From the NCBI GenBank assembly GCA_030431055.1, contig JAUIJA010000002.1, forward strand, positions 1-64,000: 64,000 bases of DNA, in the 5' to 3' direction. The notes under the pieces were generated by a model. The model saw only the letters and a list, made by a program, of their open reading frames with translations. It searched no databases and was not told where the DNA came from. The DNA comes from Bacteroidia bacterium. GTDB taxonomy: Bacteria; Bacteroidota; Bacteroidia; Flavobacteriales; Flavobacteriaceae. This document shows, one piece after another, positions 46,931-56,428 of this stretch. The translations under genes and the position numbers were made by a program. The stretch's first letter is position 1. Each line of letters starts with the position of its first letter.

Positions 46931-47023
46931 CCTGCTATCCGTTACAATATTTTGTTTTGTATTTAGATGTTTCGACTCCGCTCAACATGGCAAAACAAAA
47001 TGATTTTCACTTCTATCAGGGCT
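46931..47023 (-). ncRNA. Possible structured RNA or multi-stem repeat element
   Basis: On the minus strand: TAGCCCTGATAGAAGTG at one end and AACGGATAGCAGG at the other, with CCTG/CAGG closing (47017-47020 and 46931-46934), an 11-bp perfect stem (46991-47001 with 46949-46959) and an apical ATGTT/AACAT stem (46967-46971 and 46984-46988) whose loop holds a REP-like GAGCGGAGTCG. The conserved ends recur in many Bacteroidetes genomes as I remember them; identity with the Rfam Flavo-1 motif is possible but untested. Confidence 0.4.
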
Positions 47024-47105
47024 ATTTAATTTTCCATAGTGTTTTTGCTATCTTTGAAAAAAATATGCGTAAAGCTTAAAGCTTTCGGCATAAAGTATAA
47101 AAAAA

Positions 47106-47678
47106 ATGAAAGTATACACAAAAACTGGCGATAAAGGTTCAACCTCATTATTCGGTGGAACTCGAGTTCCAAAACATCACATTCGCATTGAAAGTTATGG
47201 AACAGTTGATGAATTAAACTCTTATATTGGTTTAATTCGCGACCAAGAAATAAATTCACTTTACAAAGCCGTATTAATTGAAGTTCAAGATCGACTATTT
47301 ACTGTTGGAGCAATTATGGCAACTCCACCTGAAAAAGAAACTTTAAAAAACGGCGAAAAAAGATTAAACATCAATCGCATTTCTGAAGAAGACATTCAAT
47401 ATTTAGAAAACGAAATTGATAAAATGGATAGCGAATTACCGCAAATGACACATTTTGTATTACCTGGCGGACATACTACTGTGTCATATTGTCATATTGC
47501 ACGTTGCGTATGCCGTAGAGCCGAGCGTTTAGCAGTACATTTACACGAATTAGAACCATTAGACGAACGTGTTCTTACCTACTTAAACCGACTTTCTGAC
47601 TACCTTTTTGTGTTGGCACGAAAGTTGTCTCATGATTTGAACGCTGATGAAGTAAAATGGATTCCGAGAAAGGAATAA
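47106..47678 (+). CDS. PduO-type cob(I)alamin adenosyltransferase
   Basis: A 190-residue enzyme making adenosylcobalamin from ATP and cob(I)alamin. Features: VYTKTGDKGSTSLFGGTRV with the ATP-binding TGDxG motif, ESYGTVDELNSYIGLIRD, VLPGGHTTVSYCHIARCVCRRAER containing the RxxxRRxER motif, and YLNRLSDYLFVLARKL. This is the MMAB/PduO class that serves methylmalonyl-CoA mutase. With meaB (54541) and the carboxylase operon (25720-29226) it indicates a B12-dependent methylmalonyl-CoA route. Confidence 0.92.
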   Translation: MKVYTKTGDKGSTSLFGGTRVPKHHIRIESYGTVDELNSYIGLIRDQEINSLYKAVLIEVQDRLFTVGAIMATPPEKETLKNGEKRLNINRISEEDIQYLENEIDKMDSELPQMTHFVLPGGHTTVSYCHIARCVCRRAERLAVHLHELEPLDERVLTYLNRLSDYLFVLARKLSHDLNADEVKWIPRKE

Positions 47679-47734
47679 TTTCACAGTTGAAAAACCACGT
47701 TCTTTAAGCTTATTAAAAATAATTCAAAAAAAAC

Positions 47735-47764
47735 TTGACTTTTTAAGTTAAAAAATTATTTTTG
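47735..47764 (+). promoter_or_regulatory. Promoter of the DUF2795 gene
   Basis: TTG (47735-47737), 19 nt, TATTTTTG (47757-47764), 22 nt before the ATG. Full consensus match. Confidence 0.7.
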
Positions 47765-47786
47765 CACTAAATTAAATCGATAAAAA

Positions 47787-48008
47787 ATGTATTGGACATT
47801 AGAATTAGCATCTTATTTAAGTGATGCGCCTTGGCCAGCTACTAAAGATGAACTTATCGACTATGCGATTCGTACTGGAGCACCATTAGAAGTTGTAGAA
47901 AATTTACAATCTATTGAAGACGAAGGAGATAGTTATGAATCAATGGAAGAAATTTGGCCAGATTATCCTACTGACGAAGATTATCTTTGGAATGAGGATG
48001 AATATTAA
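47787..48008 (+). CDS. DUF2795 small acidic protein
   Basis: A 73-residue acidic protein: MYWTLELASYLSDAPWPATK, ELIDYAIRTGAPLEVVENL and an Asp/Glu/Tyr-rich tail ending YLWNEDEY. The DUF2795 fold is seen in the middle. Function is unknown. It is monocistronic, with its own promoter and terminator just before secA. Confidence 0.83.
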   Translation: MYWTLELASYLSDAPWPATKDELIDYAIRTGAPLEVVENLQSIEDEGDSYESMEEIWPDYPTDEDYLWNEDEY

Positions 48009-48028
48009 AATAATAACGCAAATCATTT

Positions 48029-48055
48029 AAAAGTCTCATTACGAGGCTTTTTTTT
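48029..48055 (+). terminator. Terminator between the DUF2795 gene and secA
   Basis: AAAAGTCTC/GAGGCTTTT (48029-48037 and 48043-48051, one G-T pair), 5-nt loop, T-run. Confidence 0.85.
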
Positions 48056-48056
48056 G

Positions 48057-48064
48057 TAAATTTG
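48057..48064 (+). promoter_or_regulatory. -7 box of secA
   Basis: TAAATTTG, directly after the upstream terminator and 24 nt before the ATG at 48089. It overlaps the longer possible start at 48062, which is therefore rejected. Confidence 0.5.
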
Positions 48065-48088
48065 CACACCCTAAGAAACACTATAATT

Positions 48089-51000
48089 ATGAGTATTGTA
48101 GATTCAATATTAAAAATATTTGTTGGTGATAAATCACAAAAAGATGTAAAAGCGATTCAACCTATAATCGCTAAAATAAAATCATTTGAAAGTAGTTTAC
48201 AATCGTTATCTCACGATGAGTTGAGAGAAAAAACTACTGAATTTAAAGGAAAAATTAAAGCTGCAAGAGCTGAAAAAGACGCTGAAATTGAAGCTTTAAA
48301 AGAAAAAGCAAATCAAACAGAAGACATCGACGCTCGTGAAGATATTTATACAGAAATAGACAAATTAGAAGCTGATGCTTATGAATTATCAGAAAAAGTA
48401 TTAAATGATATTCTTCCTGAAGCTTTTGCTGTTGTTAAAGAAACTGCTCGTCGTTTTAAAGAAAATGAATCTATTACTGTAAAAGCTTCAGCTAAAGATT
48501 TAGAATTATCGGCTACAAAACCATATATTGAAATTCAAGGAGACAACGCAGTATGGGCAAACTCTTGGGATGCAGCTGGAAAAGCCATCACTTGGGATAT
48601 GATTCACTACGACGTTCAGTTAATTGGTGGTGTAGTTTTACATCAAGGTAAAATTGCCGAAATGCAAACAGGTGAAGGTAAAACTTTAGTTGCTACACTT
48701 CCGTTATACTTAAATGCATTAACAAGAAATGGTGTTCACTTAGTAACAGTAAATGATTATTTAGCAAAACGTGATAGTACCTGGAAAGCTCCTTTATTTG
48801 AGTTCCACGGAATGACAGTTGATTGTATTGATAATCACCAACCTAATTCTGACGCTAGAAGAAAAGCTTATAACGCCGATATCACTTATGGAACAAATAA
48901 TGAATTTGGTTTCGATTATTTACGTGATAATATGGCGCATAGTCCAAATGATTTAGTACAACGCAAACACAATTATGCAATTGTCGATGAGGTCGATTCA
49001 GTATTAATTGATGATGCACGTACACCTTTGATTATTTCTGGACCAGTTGCTGATGGAGATCGCCACGAATTTATGGAGTTAAAACCAAAAGTTGAAAACT
49101 TGGTAACTCTTCAACGTAAATTAGCTACAGATTGCCTTACAGAAGCAAAACGTTTCTTTAAAGAAGGCGATATGAAAGAAGCTGGTTTTTATTTATTACG
49201 TTCACATCGAGCATTCCCAAAAAATAAAGCATTAATTAAATTCTTATCGGAAGATGGAGTAAAACAATTACTTCAAAAAACAGAGAATTTTTACATGCAA
49301 GACAATAACAGAGAAATGCCTAAAATTGATGAAGCATTATACTTTGTTATCGAAGAAAAAAACAATCAAGTTGAATTAACCGACAATGGAATTCAACATT
49401 TATCTAAAGATACTGATGAGCATTTCTTCGTTTTACCAGATATTGGAACTGAAATTGCTAAAATCGAAAAAGAAAATCTTCCTAAAGAAGAAGAAGCTGA
49501 AAAACGTGAAGAATTATACAAAGATTTTTCTGTAAAATCTGAACGTATTCATACATTAACACAGTTATTAAAAGCGTATTCATTATTTGAAAAAGATACT
49601 GAATATGTAATCATGGACAATAAAGTTATGATTGTCGATGAGCAAACAGGTCGTATAATGGATGGTCGTCGTTATTCAGACGGATTACACCAAGCGATTG
49701 AGGCCAAAGAAAATGTAAAAATTGAAGCGGCTACACAAACATTCGCTACTATTACCTTACAGAACTATTTCCGTATGTACAACAAGTTATCTGGTATGAC
49801 AGGTACTGCTGTTACAGAAGCTGGAGAGTTTTGGGAAATATATGAATTAGATGTAGTTGAAATTCCTACAAACCGACCAATTGCAAGAAAAGATAAAGAA
49901 GATTTAATATATAGAACTGTTCGTGAAAAATACAACGCCGTTATCGATGATGTTGTAAAATTAGCGCAAGCAGGAAGACCTGTTCTTATTGGTACAACTT
50001 CGGTTGAAATTTCTGAGTTATTAAGTCGTATGCTTAAAATGCGTAACATTCACCACAATGTATTGAACGCTAAAATGCATAAGAGCGAAGCAGAAATTGT
50101 TGCCGAAGCTGGTAAACCAGGTGTTGTTACTATTGCAACAAATATGGCAGGTCGTGGTACCGATATTAAACTTTCAGATGAAGTTAAAAAAGCTGGTGGT
50201 TTAGCAATTGTAGGTACAGAACGTCACGATTCTCGTCGTGTTGACCGTCAGTTACGAGGTCGTGCTGGTCGTCAAGGAGATGTGGGTAGCTCACAATTCT
50301 ACGTTTCTTTAGAAGACAACTTAATGCGTTTATTTGGTTCAGAGCGTGTTGCTAAAATTATGGACCGCATGGGCTTAAAAGAAGGTGAAGTTATTCAGCA
50401 TTCGATGATGACAAAATCTATCGAAAGAGCTCAGAAAAAAGTAGAAGAAAACAACTTTGGTGTTCGTAAACGTTTATTAGAATATGATGATGTTATGAAT
50501 GCACAACGTGAAGTTGTTTACAAACGTCGTAAACATGCTTTACACGGAGAGCGTTTAAAAGTTGACATCGCTAATATGATGTATGATACTTGCGAATTAA
50601 TTGTTCAAAACAATAAATTAGCAAGTGACTTTAAAAACTTCGAGTTTGATTTAATTCGCATTTTCTCTATCAGTTCACCAGTTACTGAAGCTGAATTTAA
50701 TAAATTATCAGAACGCGAAATTGTTGGAAAAACTTACAAAGCAGCTTTACAACATTACACAGAAAAGAACGAGCAAAGTGCCAAAGAAGCTTTCCCTGTT
50801 GTAAAAAATGTTTATGAAAACAACAACGGACAATACGAACGAATTGTAGTTCCGTTTACCGATGGAATTAAATCGTTAAATATTGTAACGAACTTAGAAA
50901 AAGCGTATAATTCTGAAGCTAGAACATTAATCACAGATTTTGAGAAGAATGTTGCGCTTGCTATTATAGATGAAGCTTGGAAGAAACATTTACGCAAAAT

Positions 51001-51454
51001 GGACGAATTGAAACAATCGGTTCAATTAGCAGTTCATGAGCAAAAAGATCCGTTATTAATTTATAAGTTTGAAGCTTTTGAATTATTCAAACAAATGATG
51101 GATGAAGTGAATAAAGATGTTATTTCATTCTTATTTAAAGCCGATTTACCTTCGCAAAATCCAAATACAATTAGCGAAGCTAAAGAAGTAAAACAAGAAA
51201 GCTACACAGAAAGTAAAGAAGAAGTTTTAAACACTGATGAAATGGCAGCTCGCAATCGTCAAGCTGGACAACAAGCATCGCAACCGCAACAACAAGTTAC
51301 GGAAACTATTGTTCGCGAAACGCCTAAAATTAATCGTAACGATACCGTTACTATTAAACATGTTATGAGTGGAAAAACTGAATCTATGAAATTCAAAAAA
51401 GCTGAATCGATGTTAGCTTCTGGAGAATGGGTTTTAGTTGAACACAATTCTTAA
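48089..51454 (+). CDS. secA: Protein translocase ATPase SecA
   Basis: A 1121-residue SecA, longer than the ~900-residue E. coli protein, as usual in Bacteroidetes. NBD1: [18 protein letters not shown] and [22 protein letters not shown]2: [46 protein letters not shown]. The extra length lies mainly between about residues 330 and 480 ([18 protein letters not shown]...). The C-terminus ends [15 protein letters not shown] and lacks the Cys-rich zinc tail that binds SecB in proteobacteria. Start ATG 48089 ([19 protein letters not shown]). Confidence 0.96.
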   Translation: MSIVDSILKIFVGDKSQKDVKAIQPIIAKIKSFESSLQSLSHDELREKTTEFKGKIKAARAEKDAEIEALKEKANQTEDIDAREDIYTEIDKLEADAYELSEKVLNDILPEAFAVVKETARRFKENESITVKASAKDLELSATKPYIEIQGDNAVWANSWDAAGKAITWDMIHYDVQLIGGVVLHQGKIAEMQTGEGKTLVATLPLYLNALTRNGVHLVTVNDYLAKRDSTWKAPLFEFHGMTVDCIDNHQPNSDARRKAYNADITYGTNNEFGFDYLRDNMAHSPNDLVQRKHNYAIVDEVDSVLIDDARTPLIISGPVADGDRHEFMELKPKVENLVTLQRKLATDCLTEAKRFFKEGDMKEAGFYLLRSHRAFPKNKALIKFLSEDGVKQLLQKTENFYMQDNNREMPKIDEALYFVIEEKNNQVELTDNGIQHLSKDTDEHFFVLPDIGTEIAKIEKENLPKEEEAEKREELYKDFSVKSERIHTLTQLLKAYSLFEKDTEYVIMDNKVMIVDEQTGRIMDGRRYSDGLHQAIEAKENVKIEAATQTFATITLQNYFRMYNKLSGMTGTAVTEAGEFWEIYELDVVEIPTNRPIARKDKEDLIYRTVREKYNAVIDDVVKLAQAGRPVLIGTTSVEISELLSRMLKMRNIHHNVLNAKMHKSEAEIVAEAGKPGVVTIATNMAGRGTDIKLSDEVKKAGGLAIVGTERHDSRRVDRQLRGRAGRQGDVGSSQFYVSLEDNLMRLFGSERVAKIMDRMGLKEGEVIQHSMMTKSIERAQKKVEENNFGVRKRLLEYDDVMNAQREVVYKRRKHALHGERLKVDIANMMYDTCELIVQNNKLASDFKNFEFDLIRIFSISSPVTEAEFNKLSEREIVGKTYKAALQHYTEKNEQSAKEAFPVVKNVYENNNGQYERIVVPFTDGIKSLNIVTNLEKAYNSEARTLITDFEKNVALAIIDEAWKKHLRKMDELKQSVQLAVHEQKDPLLIYKFEAFELFKQMMDEVNKDVISFLFKADLPSQNPNTISEAKEVKQESYTESKEEVLNTDEMAARNRQAGQQASQPQQQVTETIVRETPKINRNDTVTIKHVMSGKTESMKFKKAESMLASGEWVLVEHNS

Positions 51455-51475
51455 GCAGACTTTAATACTATAAAC

Positions 51476-51509
51476 AAAAAACTCCAATTCAATTAATTGG
51501 AGTTTTTTT
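51476..51509 (+). terminator. Terminator after secA
   Basis: AACTCCAATT/AATTGGAGTT stem (51480-51489 and 51495-51504) with A-run before and T-run after. Confidence 0.88.
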
Positions 51510-51516
51510 ATATTTG
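51509..51516 (+). promoter_or_regulatory. -7 box for the secreted protein gene
   Basis: TATATTTG directly after the secA terminator, 21 nt before the ATG at 51538; it excludes the upstream in-frame start at 51514. Confidence 0.5.
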
Positions 51517-51537
51517 AAACCAATATTAATATTTATC

Positions 51538-52107
51538 ATGAAAAAATTCACACTTACAATCCTACTTACGTTAAGCTTAGGATTCACTTTTGCCCAAGAT
51601 TTAGAAACTTTAAAAACCGAAGCCCAAAAATCTTATGTTGCTGGAGCTAACTTAGATTTCGAAGGTATTTTTGAAACAACTTACCCTAAAGTATTTGATA
51701 TTGTTTCTAAAGATATGTTGAAAGCATCTTTCGATCAAATGTTTAATAATGACGATTTTAAAATCGAACTTGTAGAAGTTGAACCTAATTTTTCTTTTGG
51801 CGAAATTCAAAAAATTGGCGAACAAACATTTTGTCTTATTGATCATGATACCAAAATGATTATGACATTTAAAGAGAAAATGGAAGAAGTTGAAATGATG
51901 ACCGATCTCTTTAAATCATCTATGCAAGCTGAAGAAGTAACTTTTAACGAAGAAGAAAATGCATTTCATATAAAAGTTCGTTCGACCTTAATTGGTATTT
52001 CAGATGAAATAACTAATCATACTTGGAAGTTTATGAATAAAGATAAAAACAACCAACTTTCGAAAATGATTTTTAGTGACGAAGTAATTACGAAATTAGA
52101 ATTATAA
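51538..52107 (+). CDS. Secreted protein of unknown function
   Basis: A 189-residue exported protein with a clear signal peptide (KKFTLTILLTLSLGFTFAQ). The mature part is mixed α/β and acidic: LKTEAQKSYVAGANLDFEGI, ETTYPKVFDIV, MTFKEKMEEVEMMTDLFKSS and a β-rich end HTWKFMNKDKNNQLSKMIF. It resembles nothing I can name; similar uncharacterised proteins occur in flavobacteria. Own -7 box and terminator. Confidence 0.65.
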   Translation: MKKFTLTILLTLSLGFTFAQDLETLKTEAQKSYVAGANLDFEGIFETTYPKVFDIVSKDMLKASFDQMFNNDDFKIELVEVEPNFSFGEIQKIGEQTFCLIDHDTKMIMTFKEKMEEVEMMTDLFKSSMQAEEVTFNEEENAFHIKVRSTLIGISDEITNHTWKFMNKDKNNQLSKMIFSDEVITKLEL

Positions 52108-52108
52108 A

Positions 52109-52137
52109 AAAAGCTCGCAATTGCGAGTTTTTTTTTA
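52109..52137. terminator. Bidirectional terminator
   Basis: Stem CTCGCAA/TTGCGAG (52114-52127) with A-run left and T-run right, between convergent genes. Confidence 0.85.
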
Positions 52138-53532
52138 TGTTTTAGGAAAAATCTTTCCTGGATTTAAAATTCCTTTTGGATCAAAAACTTGTTTGATTCT
52201 TTTCATTAATTGTAATTCTAAATCAGAAAAAACTATTGGCATAAATTCTTTTTGAACATAACCAATTCCGTGTTCACCTGAAATAGTTCCTTTTAACGAT
52301 TTGGTTAGCTCAAAGATTTCAACAATACCTTTTGGAATTTCTGTTTGCCAAGCTTCATCAGTCATTTTTTGTTTGACAATGTTCACATGTAAATTTCCAT
52401 CACCAGCATGACCATAACAAACAGAGTGAAATCCATATTTCTTACCTATTTCTTTAATTCCTTTTAGTAAAGTTGGTAATTCATATCTCGGCACAACCGT
52501 ATCTTCTTCTTTATAAACCGAATTCGATTTTACTGCTTCACCAACTGCTCTTCGCAATTTCCAAAGTGCATTTTTTTGTTCATCAGAATCGGCAAATAAA
52601 ACTTCATCAATTTCATAATTCTCTACAACTTCCAATATCTTTTCAGCTTCTTTCATTAAAATTTCAGGATAATTCCCATCAACTTCAATTAACAAATGTG
52701 CTTTAATTTCATCTTCTATCGGAACATTCACACCATCAATAAATTGCATTGTCCAGTCAATTGCATCGCGCTCCATAAACTCTAATGCACTTGGCACAAT
52801 TCCTGCTCTAAAAATAGCTGAAACGGCTTCGCAAGCTTGTTCTGCTTTATAAAAAGGAACCAACATTAAAACGTTATGCTGATTTATTGGTAATAATTTC
52901 AATACAACTTTGGTTACAATTCCAAGTGTGCCTTCACTTCCTACCATTAATTGAGTTAAATTATAGCCAGTCGAATTTTTTAATGTATTGGCACCAGTCC
53001 AAATTATTTCTCCATTGGGTAAAACCACTTCTAAATTCAATACATAATCTTTTGTAACTCCGTATTTAACCGCACGAGCTCCACCTGAATTTTCGGCAAT
53101 ATTTCCACCTATAAAACAGCTTCCCATGCTACTTGGATCAACCGGATAAAACAAACCTTGCTCAGCTAAAGTGTCTTTTAAAACTTGTGTAATTACACCA
53201 GGTTCGGTTGTAACTTGGTAGTTTTTTTCGTCAATTTCTAAAATTTTGTTGAAACGCTCCATCGAAAGTCCAATTCCACCATGAATACTCAACGCGCCGC
53301 CACTCAGACCTGTTCGTCCACCAATAGGAACCACCGGAATTTCATTTTGAAAAGCAATTTTCATGATCTCAGAAACTTCAACTGTATTTGCTGGTTTTAC
53401 GACAACATTTGGAGGGAAATTATAATCTTCGGTTTCATCATGACCATAATTTTGACGCGTTTCAATATCAGTGAAAATAAAATTATCTCCTACAATTTGA
53501 GTTAATTTTTTTATATGTTGACTTGTTATCAT
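52135..53532 (-). CDS. FAD-binding oxidase, GlcD/D-lactate dehydrogenase type
   Basis: A 465-residue flavoprotein. The FAD_binding_4 domain (about 35-175) contains VVKPANTVEVSEIMKIA, VPIGGRTGLSGGALSIHGG and the P-loop-like VDPSSMGSCFIGGNIAENSGG; the C-terminal FAD-oxidase domain has YGHAGDGNLHVNIVKQK and KGTISGEHGIGYVQKEFM. Likely oxidises D-lactate, glycolate or another D-2-hydroxyacid. The AEC transporter gene lies 4 nt upstream on the same strand, so import and oxidation of one organic acid is plausible. Confidence 0.88.
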   Translation of the reverse strand: MITSQHIKKLTQIVGDNFIFTDIETRQNYGHDETEDYNFPPNVVVKPANTVEVSEIMKIAFQNEIPVVPIGGRTGLSGGALSIHGGIGLSMERFNKILEIDEKNYQVTTEPGVITQVLKDTLAEQGLFYPVDPSSMGSCFIGGNIAENSGGARAVKYGVTKDYVLNLEVVLPNGEIIWTGANTLKNSTGYNLTQLMVGSEGTLGIVTKVVLKLLPINQHNVLMLVPFYKAEQACEAVSAIFRAGIVPSALEFMERDAIDWTMQFIDGVNVPIEDEIKAHLLIEVDGNYPEILMKEAEKILEVVENYEIDEVLFADSDEQKNALWKLRRAVGEAVKSNSVYKEEDTVVPRYELPTLLKGIKEIGKKYGFHSVCYGHAGDGNLHVNIVKQKMTDEAWQTEIPKGIVEIFELTKSLKGTISGEHGIGYVQKEFMPIVFSDLELQLMKRIKQVFDPKGILNPGKIFPKT

Positions 53533-53536
53533 CCTG

Positions 53537-54448
53537 CTAAAATTGAGATAAAATGAGATACCATATAGCTAAGGTAAGGAAAGATAATGGAATCCCTACT
53601 CCAACCATCATGTTACTTAATTTTGGTTTCAAACCGTAATTTGTTGCTATAATTGCTCCCGTAATCATAGGCGCCATAGCTGCTTCAATTATTGAAACAT
53701 CTATTGGTAAACCTTCTGCTTTTAGTATCACTTTGTAAAACAAAAAGAAAATTAAAGGTGTTATTATTAATTTAAATAACAAACCTAAACCAAGAAAAGG
53801 CCAATGCTTACTTCTTCTTTCAAGTTTTAATTGTAAACCAACTGCCACTAAAGCTATTGGAGAAACAGTTGCTCCAACACGTTCAAAAGTACTTTGTAAT
53901 GGAACAGGAAAATCAACTGCACTAACATTTAGAGCTAAAGCTAAAAAGAAAGCTATAAATGGAGGAAACTTCAATATTTTTGTTAGTAATGTACGAGCGC
54001 TTGGTGTTTCTTTCGAATACAATGTAGCTACTAAAATTCCCAATGTTGCCATAACCACAAAAGAACCTGGTTGGTCTACAATAATAGCCGTTTCAATTCC
54101 TTTTTTTCCATATAAAGCTTCAATTACAGGAAACCCAACAAAAGAAGTATTTCCTAAACCAGCTACTACAATTAAACATCCCGTTAATTTTTTAGACCAA
54201 CCAAATATTTTTCCTAGACTGTAAAAAAACAAAAATGAAAGTCCGAAACCTAACCATGGCGCACCTAAAGGAAAAAGTAACGTACTATTAATTTCAATTT
54301 TAGGAATATAAAACAACGCCATTGCTGGAATGGAAACATATATAACAAACTGATTTAAGACTTGGTGAGAATTTTTTGGAAAATTTGGAATTCTTTGAAA
54401 AATGATTCCCAAAAACAAACATCCAAAAAGCAAAATAATATTATCCAT
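53537..54448 (-). CDS. AEC family transporter
   Basis: A 303-residue membrane protein with about ten hydrophobic segments, starting DNIILLFGCLFLGIIFQRIP. The pattern of two five-helix halves with VVAGLGNTSFVGFPVIEALYG in the first half and VGLQLKLERRSKHWPFLGLG and AAMAPMITGAIIATNYGL in the second marks an auxin-efflux-carrier-type transporter, usually for dicarboxylates or malonate. It is first in a two-gene operon with the FAD oxidase. Confidence 0.85.
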   Translation of the reverse strand: MDNIILLFGCLFLGIIFQRIPNFPKNSHQVLNQFVIYVSIPAMALFYIPKIEINSTLLFPLGAPWLGFGLSFLFFYSLGKIFGWSKKLTGCLIVVAGLGNTSFVGFPVIEALYGKKGIETAIIVDQPGSFVVMATLGILVATLYSKETPSARTLLTKILKFPPFIAFFLALALNVSAVDFPVPLQSTFERVGATVSPIALVAVGLQLKLERRSKHWPFLGLGLLFKLIITPLIFFLFYKVILKAEGLPIDVSIIEAAMAPMITGAIIATNYGLKPKLSNMMVGVGIPLSFLTLAIWYLILSQF

Positions 54449-54540
54449 AACTAAATTTGAACTACAAAGTTAAGGTAAAGCTACTTTTATAAAAGTAATC
54501 TTTTACAAATTTTGTATTTTTACCAAAACCTTTTTAGTAA

Positions 54541-55629
54541 TTGAAAAATCCTAATAAAAAATCAGCATTAGAAGAAGTTGAAGGTGTAAACCAACCTGAA
54601 GCTGTTAATAAAACTATTGCTAGTTCAGTTCAAAAATTTCGCAGAAAACAACCTTCTGCTGATGAATTAATTACCTCAATTATTAAAGGCGATAAAATTG
54701 CGTTAAGTCGCGCAATTACTTTAGTTGAAAGCACGAATCCTGAACATTTAGAAAAAGCGAACGAAGTTATTCAAGGTTGCTTGCCTTATGCGAATAAATC
54801 TGTTCGAATAGGAATTACTGGTGTTCCAGGTGTAGGAAAAAGTACGTTTATCGAAGCTTTTGGAAAATATTTGACTTCCATTGGTAAGAAAGTTGCTGTT
54901 TTAGCGGTTGATCCAAGTTCGTCTATTAGTCACGGAAGTATTTTAGGCGATAAAACCAGAATGGAAGAATTAGTAAAAGACGAAAACGCTTACATTCGTC
55001 CGAGTGCTTCTGGAGATAGTTTAGGTGGTGTTGCTCGAAAAACACGCGAAACTATTATGCTTTGTGAAGCTTGTGGTTTTGATACGATTATAATTGAAAC
55101 CGTTGGTGTTGGGCAAAGTGAAACGGCTGTTCACAGTATGGTTGATTTCTTTTTATTGTTGAAAATTGCCGGTGCTGGTGATGAGTTACAAGGAATTAAA
55201 CGCGGTATTATGGAAATGGCCGACACGATTGTGATTAATAAAGCTGATGGCGATAATATTTCCAAAGCGAAATTAGCAAAAACCGAATTTAACCGCGCGT
55301 TGCATTTATTTCCTGCAAAAAATAGCGGTTGGATTCCGAAAGTAACAACATGTAGTGCTTTTGAAAAAACTGGAATTGATAAAGTTTGGGAAATTATTGC
55401 CGAATATTTTGAACTAACAAAAGAAAATAATTATTTCGAACAAAAACGCAAAGAGCAAAATCAATATTGGATGTTAGAAAGTATAAACGAACAATTAAAA
55501 AATCGTTTTTACAATCATCCTGAAATTATTGCATTATTAGAACAAAATAAAAAAGCGGTGCAAAATAATGAATTATCACCTTTTGCTGCCGCTCAGATTC
55601 TTTTAGAGAAGTATTTTAGTAAAGAGTAA
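54541..55629 (+). CDS. meaB: Methylmalonyl-CoA mutase-associated GTPase MeaB
   Basis: A 362-residue G3E-family GTPase that protects and reactivates adenosylcobalamin-dependent methylmalonyl-CoA mutase. Walker A is GITGVPGVGKSTFIEAF, then AVDPSSSISHGSILGDKTRM, IIETVGVGQSE (Walker B), MADTIVINKADGDN (NKxD), and the dimerisation arm at the C-terminus. Translation appears to start at TTG 54541 (MKNPNKKSALEEVEG). The stop codon lies inside a heptamer array. The mutase itself is not in this window. Confidence 0.93.
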   Translation: MKNPNKKSALEEVEGVNQPEAVNKTIASSVQKFRRKQPSADELITSIIKGDKIALSRAITLVESTNPEHLEKANEVIQGCLPYANKSVRIGITGVPGVGKSTFIEAFGKYLTSIGKKVAVLAVDPSSSISHGSILGDKTRMEELVKDENAYIRPSASGDSLGGVARKTRETIMLCEACGFDTIIIETVGVGQSETAVHSMVDFFLLLKIAGAGDELQGIKRGIMEMADTIVINKADGDNISKAKLAKTEFNRALHLFPAKNSGWIPKVTTCSAFEKTGIDKVWEIIAEYFELTKENNYFEQKRKEQNQYWMLESINEQLKNRFYNHPEIIALLEQNKKAVQNNELSPFAAAQILLEKYFSKE

Positions 55630-55645
55630 TTAGTGAATAGTAATT
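55625..55645. repeat. Heptamer array at the meaB stop codon
   Basis: AGTAATT, AGTGAAT, AGTAATT; reverse complement of the array type at 56072-56099. The meaB stop codon is part of the first unit. Confidence 0.65.
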
Positions 55646-55681
55646 AGCTTTTTAAAATACTTAAAATAAATTTGTTATTTG

Positions 55682-56064
55682 TTAATTTCTATTTTCAAAA
55701 TAATTTGAAAAAGTAAGCTCGGGTTCAATACACTTAATTTCGGTTAAAATTATCATTGATTTTGAACTTCCTAAATGTCCAAAATTTCCATTATTATATT
55801 TACAGCCTTTTACTTTCATGTAAATTCCATCTAAATTATTTTCGCTGAAAATTTTCATTAATGAATCATTCCAAATAAAATTTTTATCAAATTCAAGCCA
55901 AATAGGCTTTAAAAATTTCTCATCTTGTCTTTCATAAAAAAAGAAGTTTCAAAACCAAAAACATAAAATCCTTCTATTTGCACGATTTCATATTCTATTT
56001 CACTCTGAGAATACAAATTCAATGAAAATAAAAAAAATATTAATATTTTAAAGTTCATTTTCAT
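55682..56064 (-). pseudogene. Frameshifted gene for a small secreted protein
   Basis: On minus from ATG 56064: signal peptide KILIFFLFSLNLYSQ, then SEIEYEIVQIEGFYVFGFETSFF, after which the frame hits a stop. If one T is added to the run of seven T near 55937, the frame continues ERQDEKFLKPIWLEFDKNF, IYMKVKGCKYNNGNFGHLGS and IIKCIEPELTF-like TEIKCIEPELTFSNYFENRN to TAA at 55682, giving about 127 residues. So this is a one-base homopolymer deletion (or sequencing error). No family is recognised. Heptamer arrays of opposite orientation flank it. Confidence 0.72.
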
Positions 56065-56071
56065 AAAGGCT

Positions 56072-56099
56072 ACTAATCACTAATTACTAACAACTAATT
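56072..56099. repeat. Heptamer array upstream of the pseudogene
   Basis: ACTAATC, ACTAATT, ACTAACA, ACTAATT, then ACT; ends at the stop codon of the next minus-strand gene (56101). Confidence 0.7.
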
Positions 56100-56100
56100 A

Positions 56101-56328
56101 CTACTCTTCGTAACGTTCCATTTCTCTATCATAAAATTTTCCAGCTTCTTCTATTAAGCTTTCCATTTCGCTTTCTAATTCTTTTTCGTCTTCGCCTTCT
56201 ACATCTTCTAAAATTTCCACTTCATCATCTTTTAAGTTGATGATAAATCGTGGATAATCTAAGTGAATAACAAAAATATCATCTTGAAAATCGGTATTAT
56301 CGCCTAGTACAAATTTTGGTAAGTTCAT
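56101..56328 (-). CDS. Small acidic protein, unknown function
   Basis: A 75-residue acidic protein: MNLPKFVLGDNTDFQDDIFV, HLDYPRFIINLKDDEVEILE and a Glu-rich helical tail ending YDREMERYEE. I recognise it only as a conserved small flavobacterial protein without a family name. It is upstream of the pseudogene and downstream of the MATE gene on minus, separated by 89 nt. Confidence 0.65.
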   Translation of the reverse strand: MNLPKFVLGDNTDFQDDIFVIHLDYPRFIINLKDDEVEILEDVEGEDEKELESEMESLIEEAGKFYDREMERYEE

Positions 56329-56400
56329 TTTCTTTAATTATGAGTTATAAATATAGTTATTTTGTTGATTTGTTTATTTAGTAATTAGAAAATAAAGCAA

Positions 56401-56428
56401 CTTTTGACTTTCGGCTTTTAACTTTCGA
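56401..56428. repeat. Heptamer array overlapping the 3' end of the MATE gene
   Basis: CTTTTGA, CTTTCGG, CTTTTAA, CTTTCGA. On minus it encodes the last residues (V-E-S) and stop codon of the MATE gene. Confidence 0.7.

Noticed and set aside
46867..47079. 70-residue plus-strand frame after the LolD/MacB-type gene
   Set aside because: Covers the GTCATTC element and the multi-stem element; no coding signature.
48062..48088. Upstream TTG start for secA
   Set aside because: Overlaps the TAAATTTG -7 box; ATG at 48089 gives the conserved SecA N-terminus.
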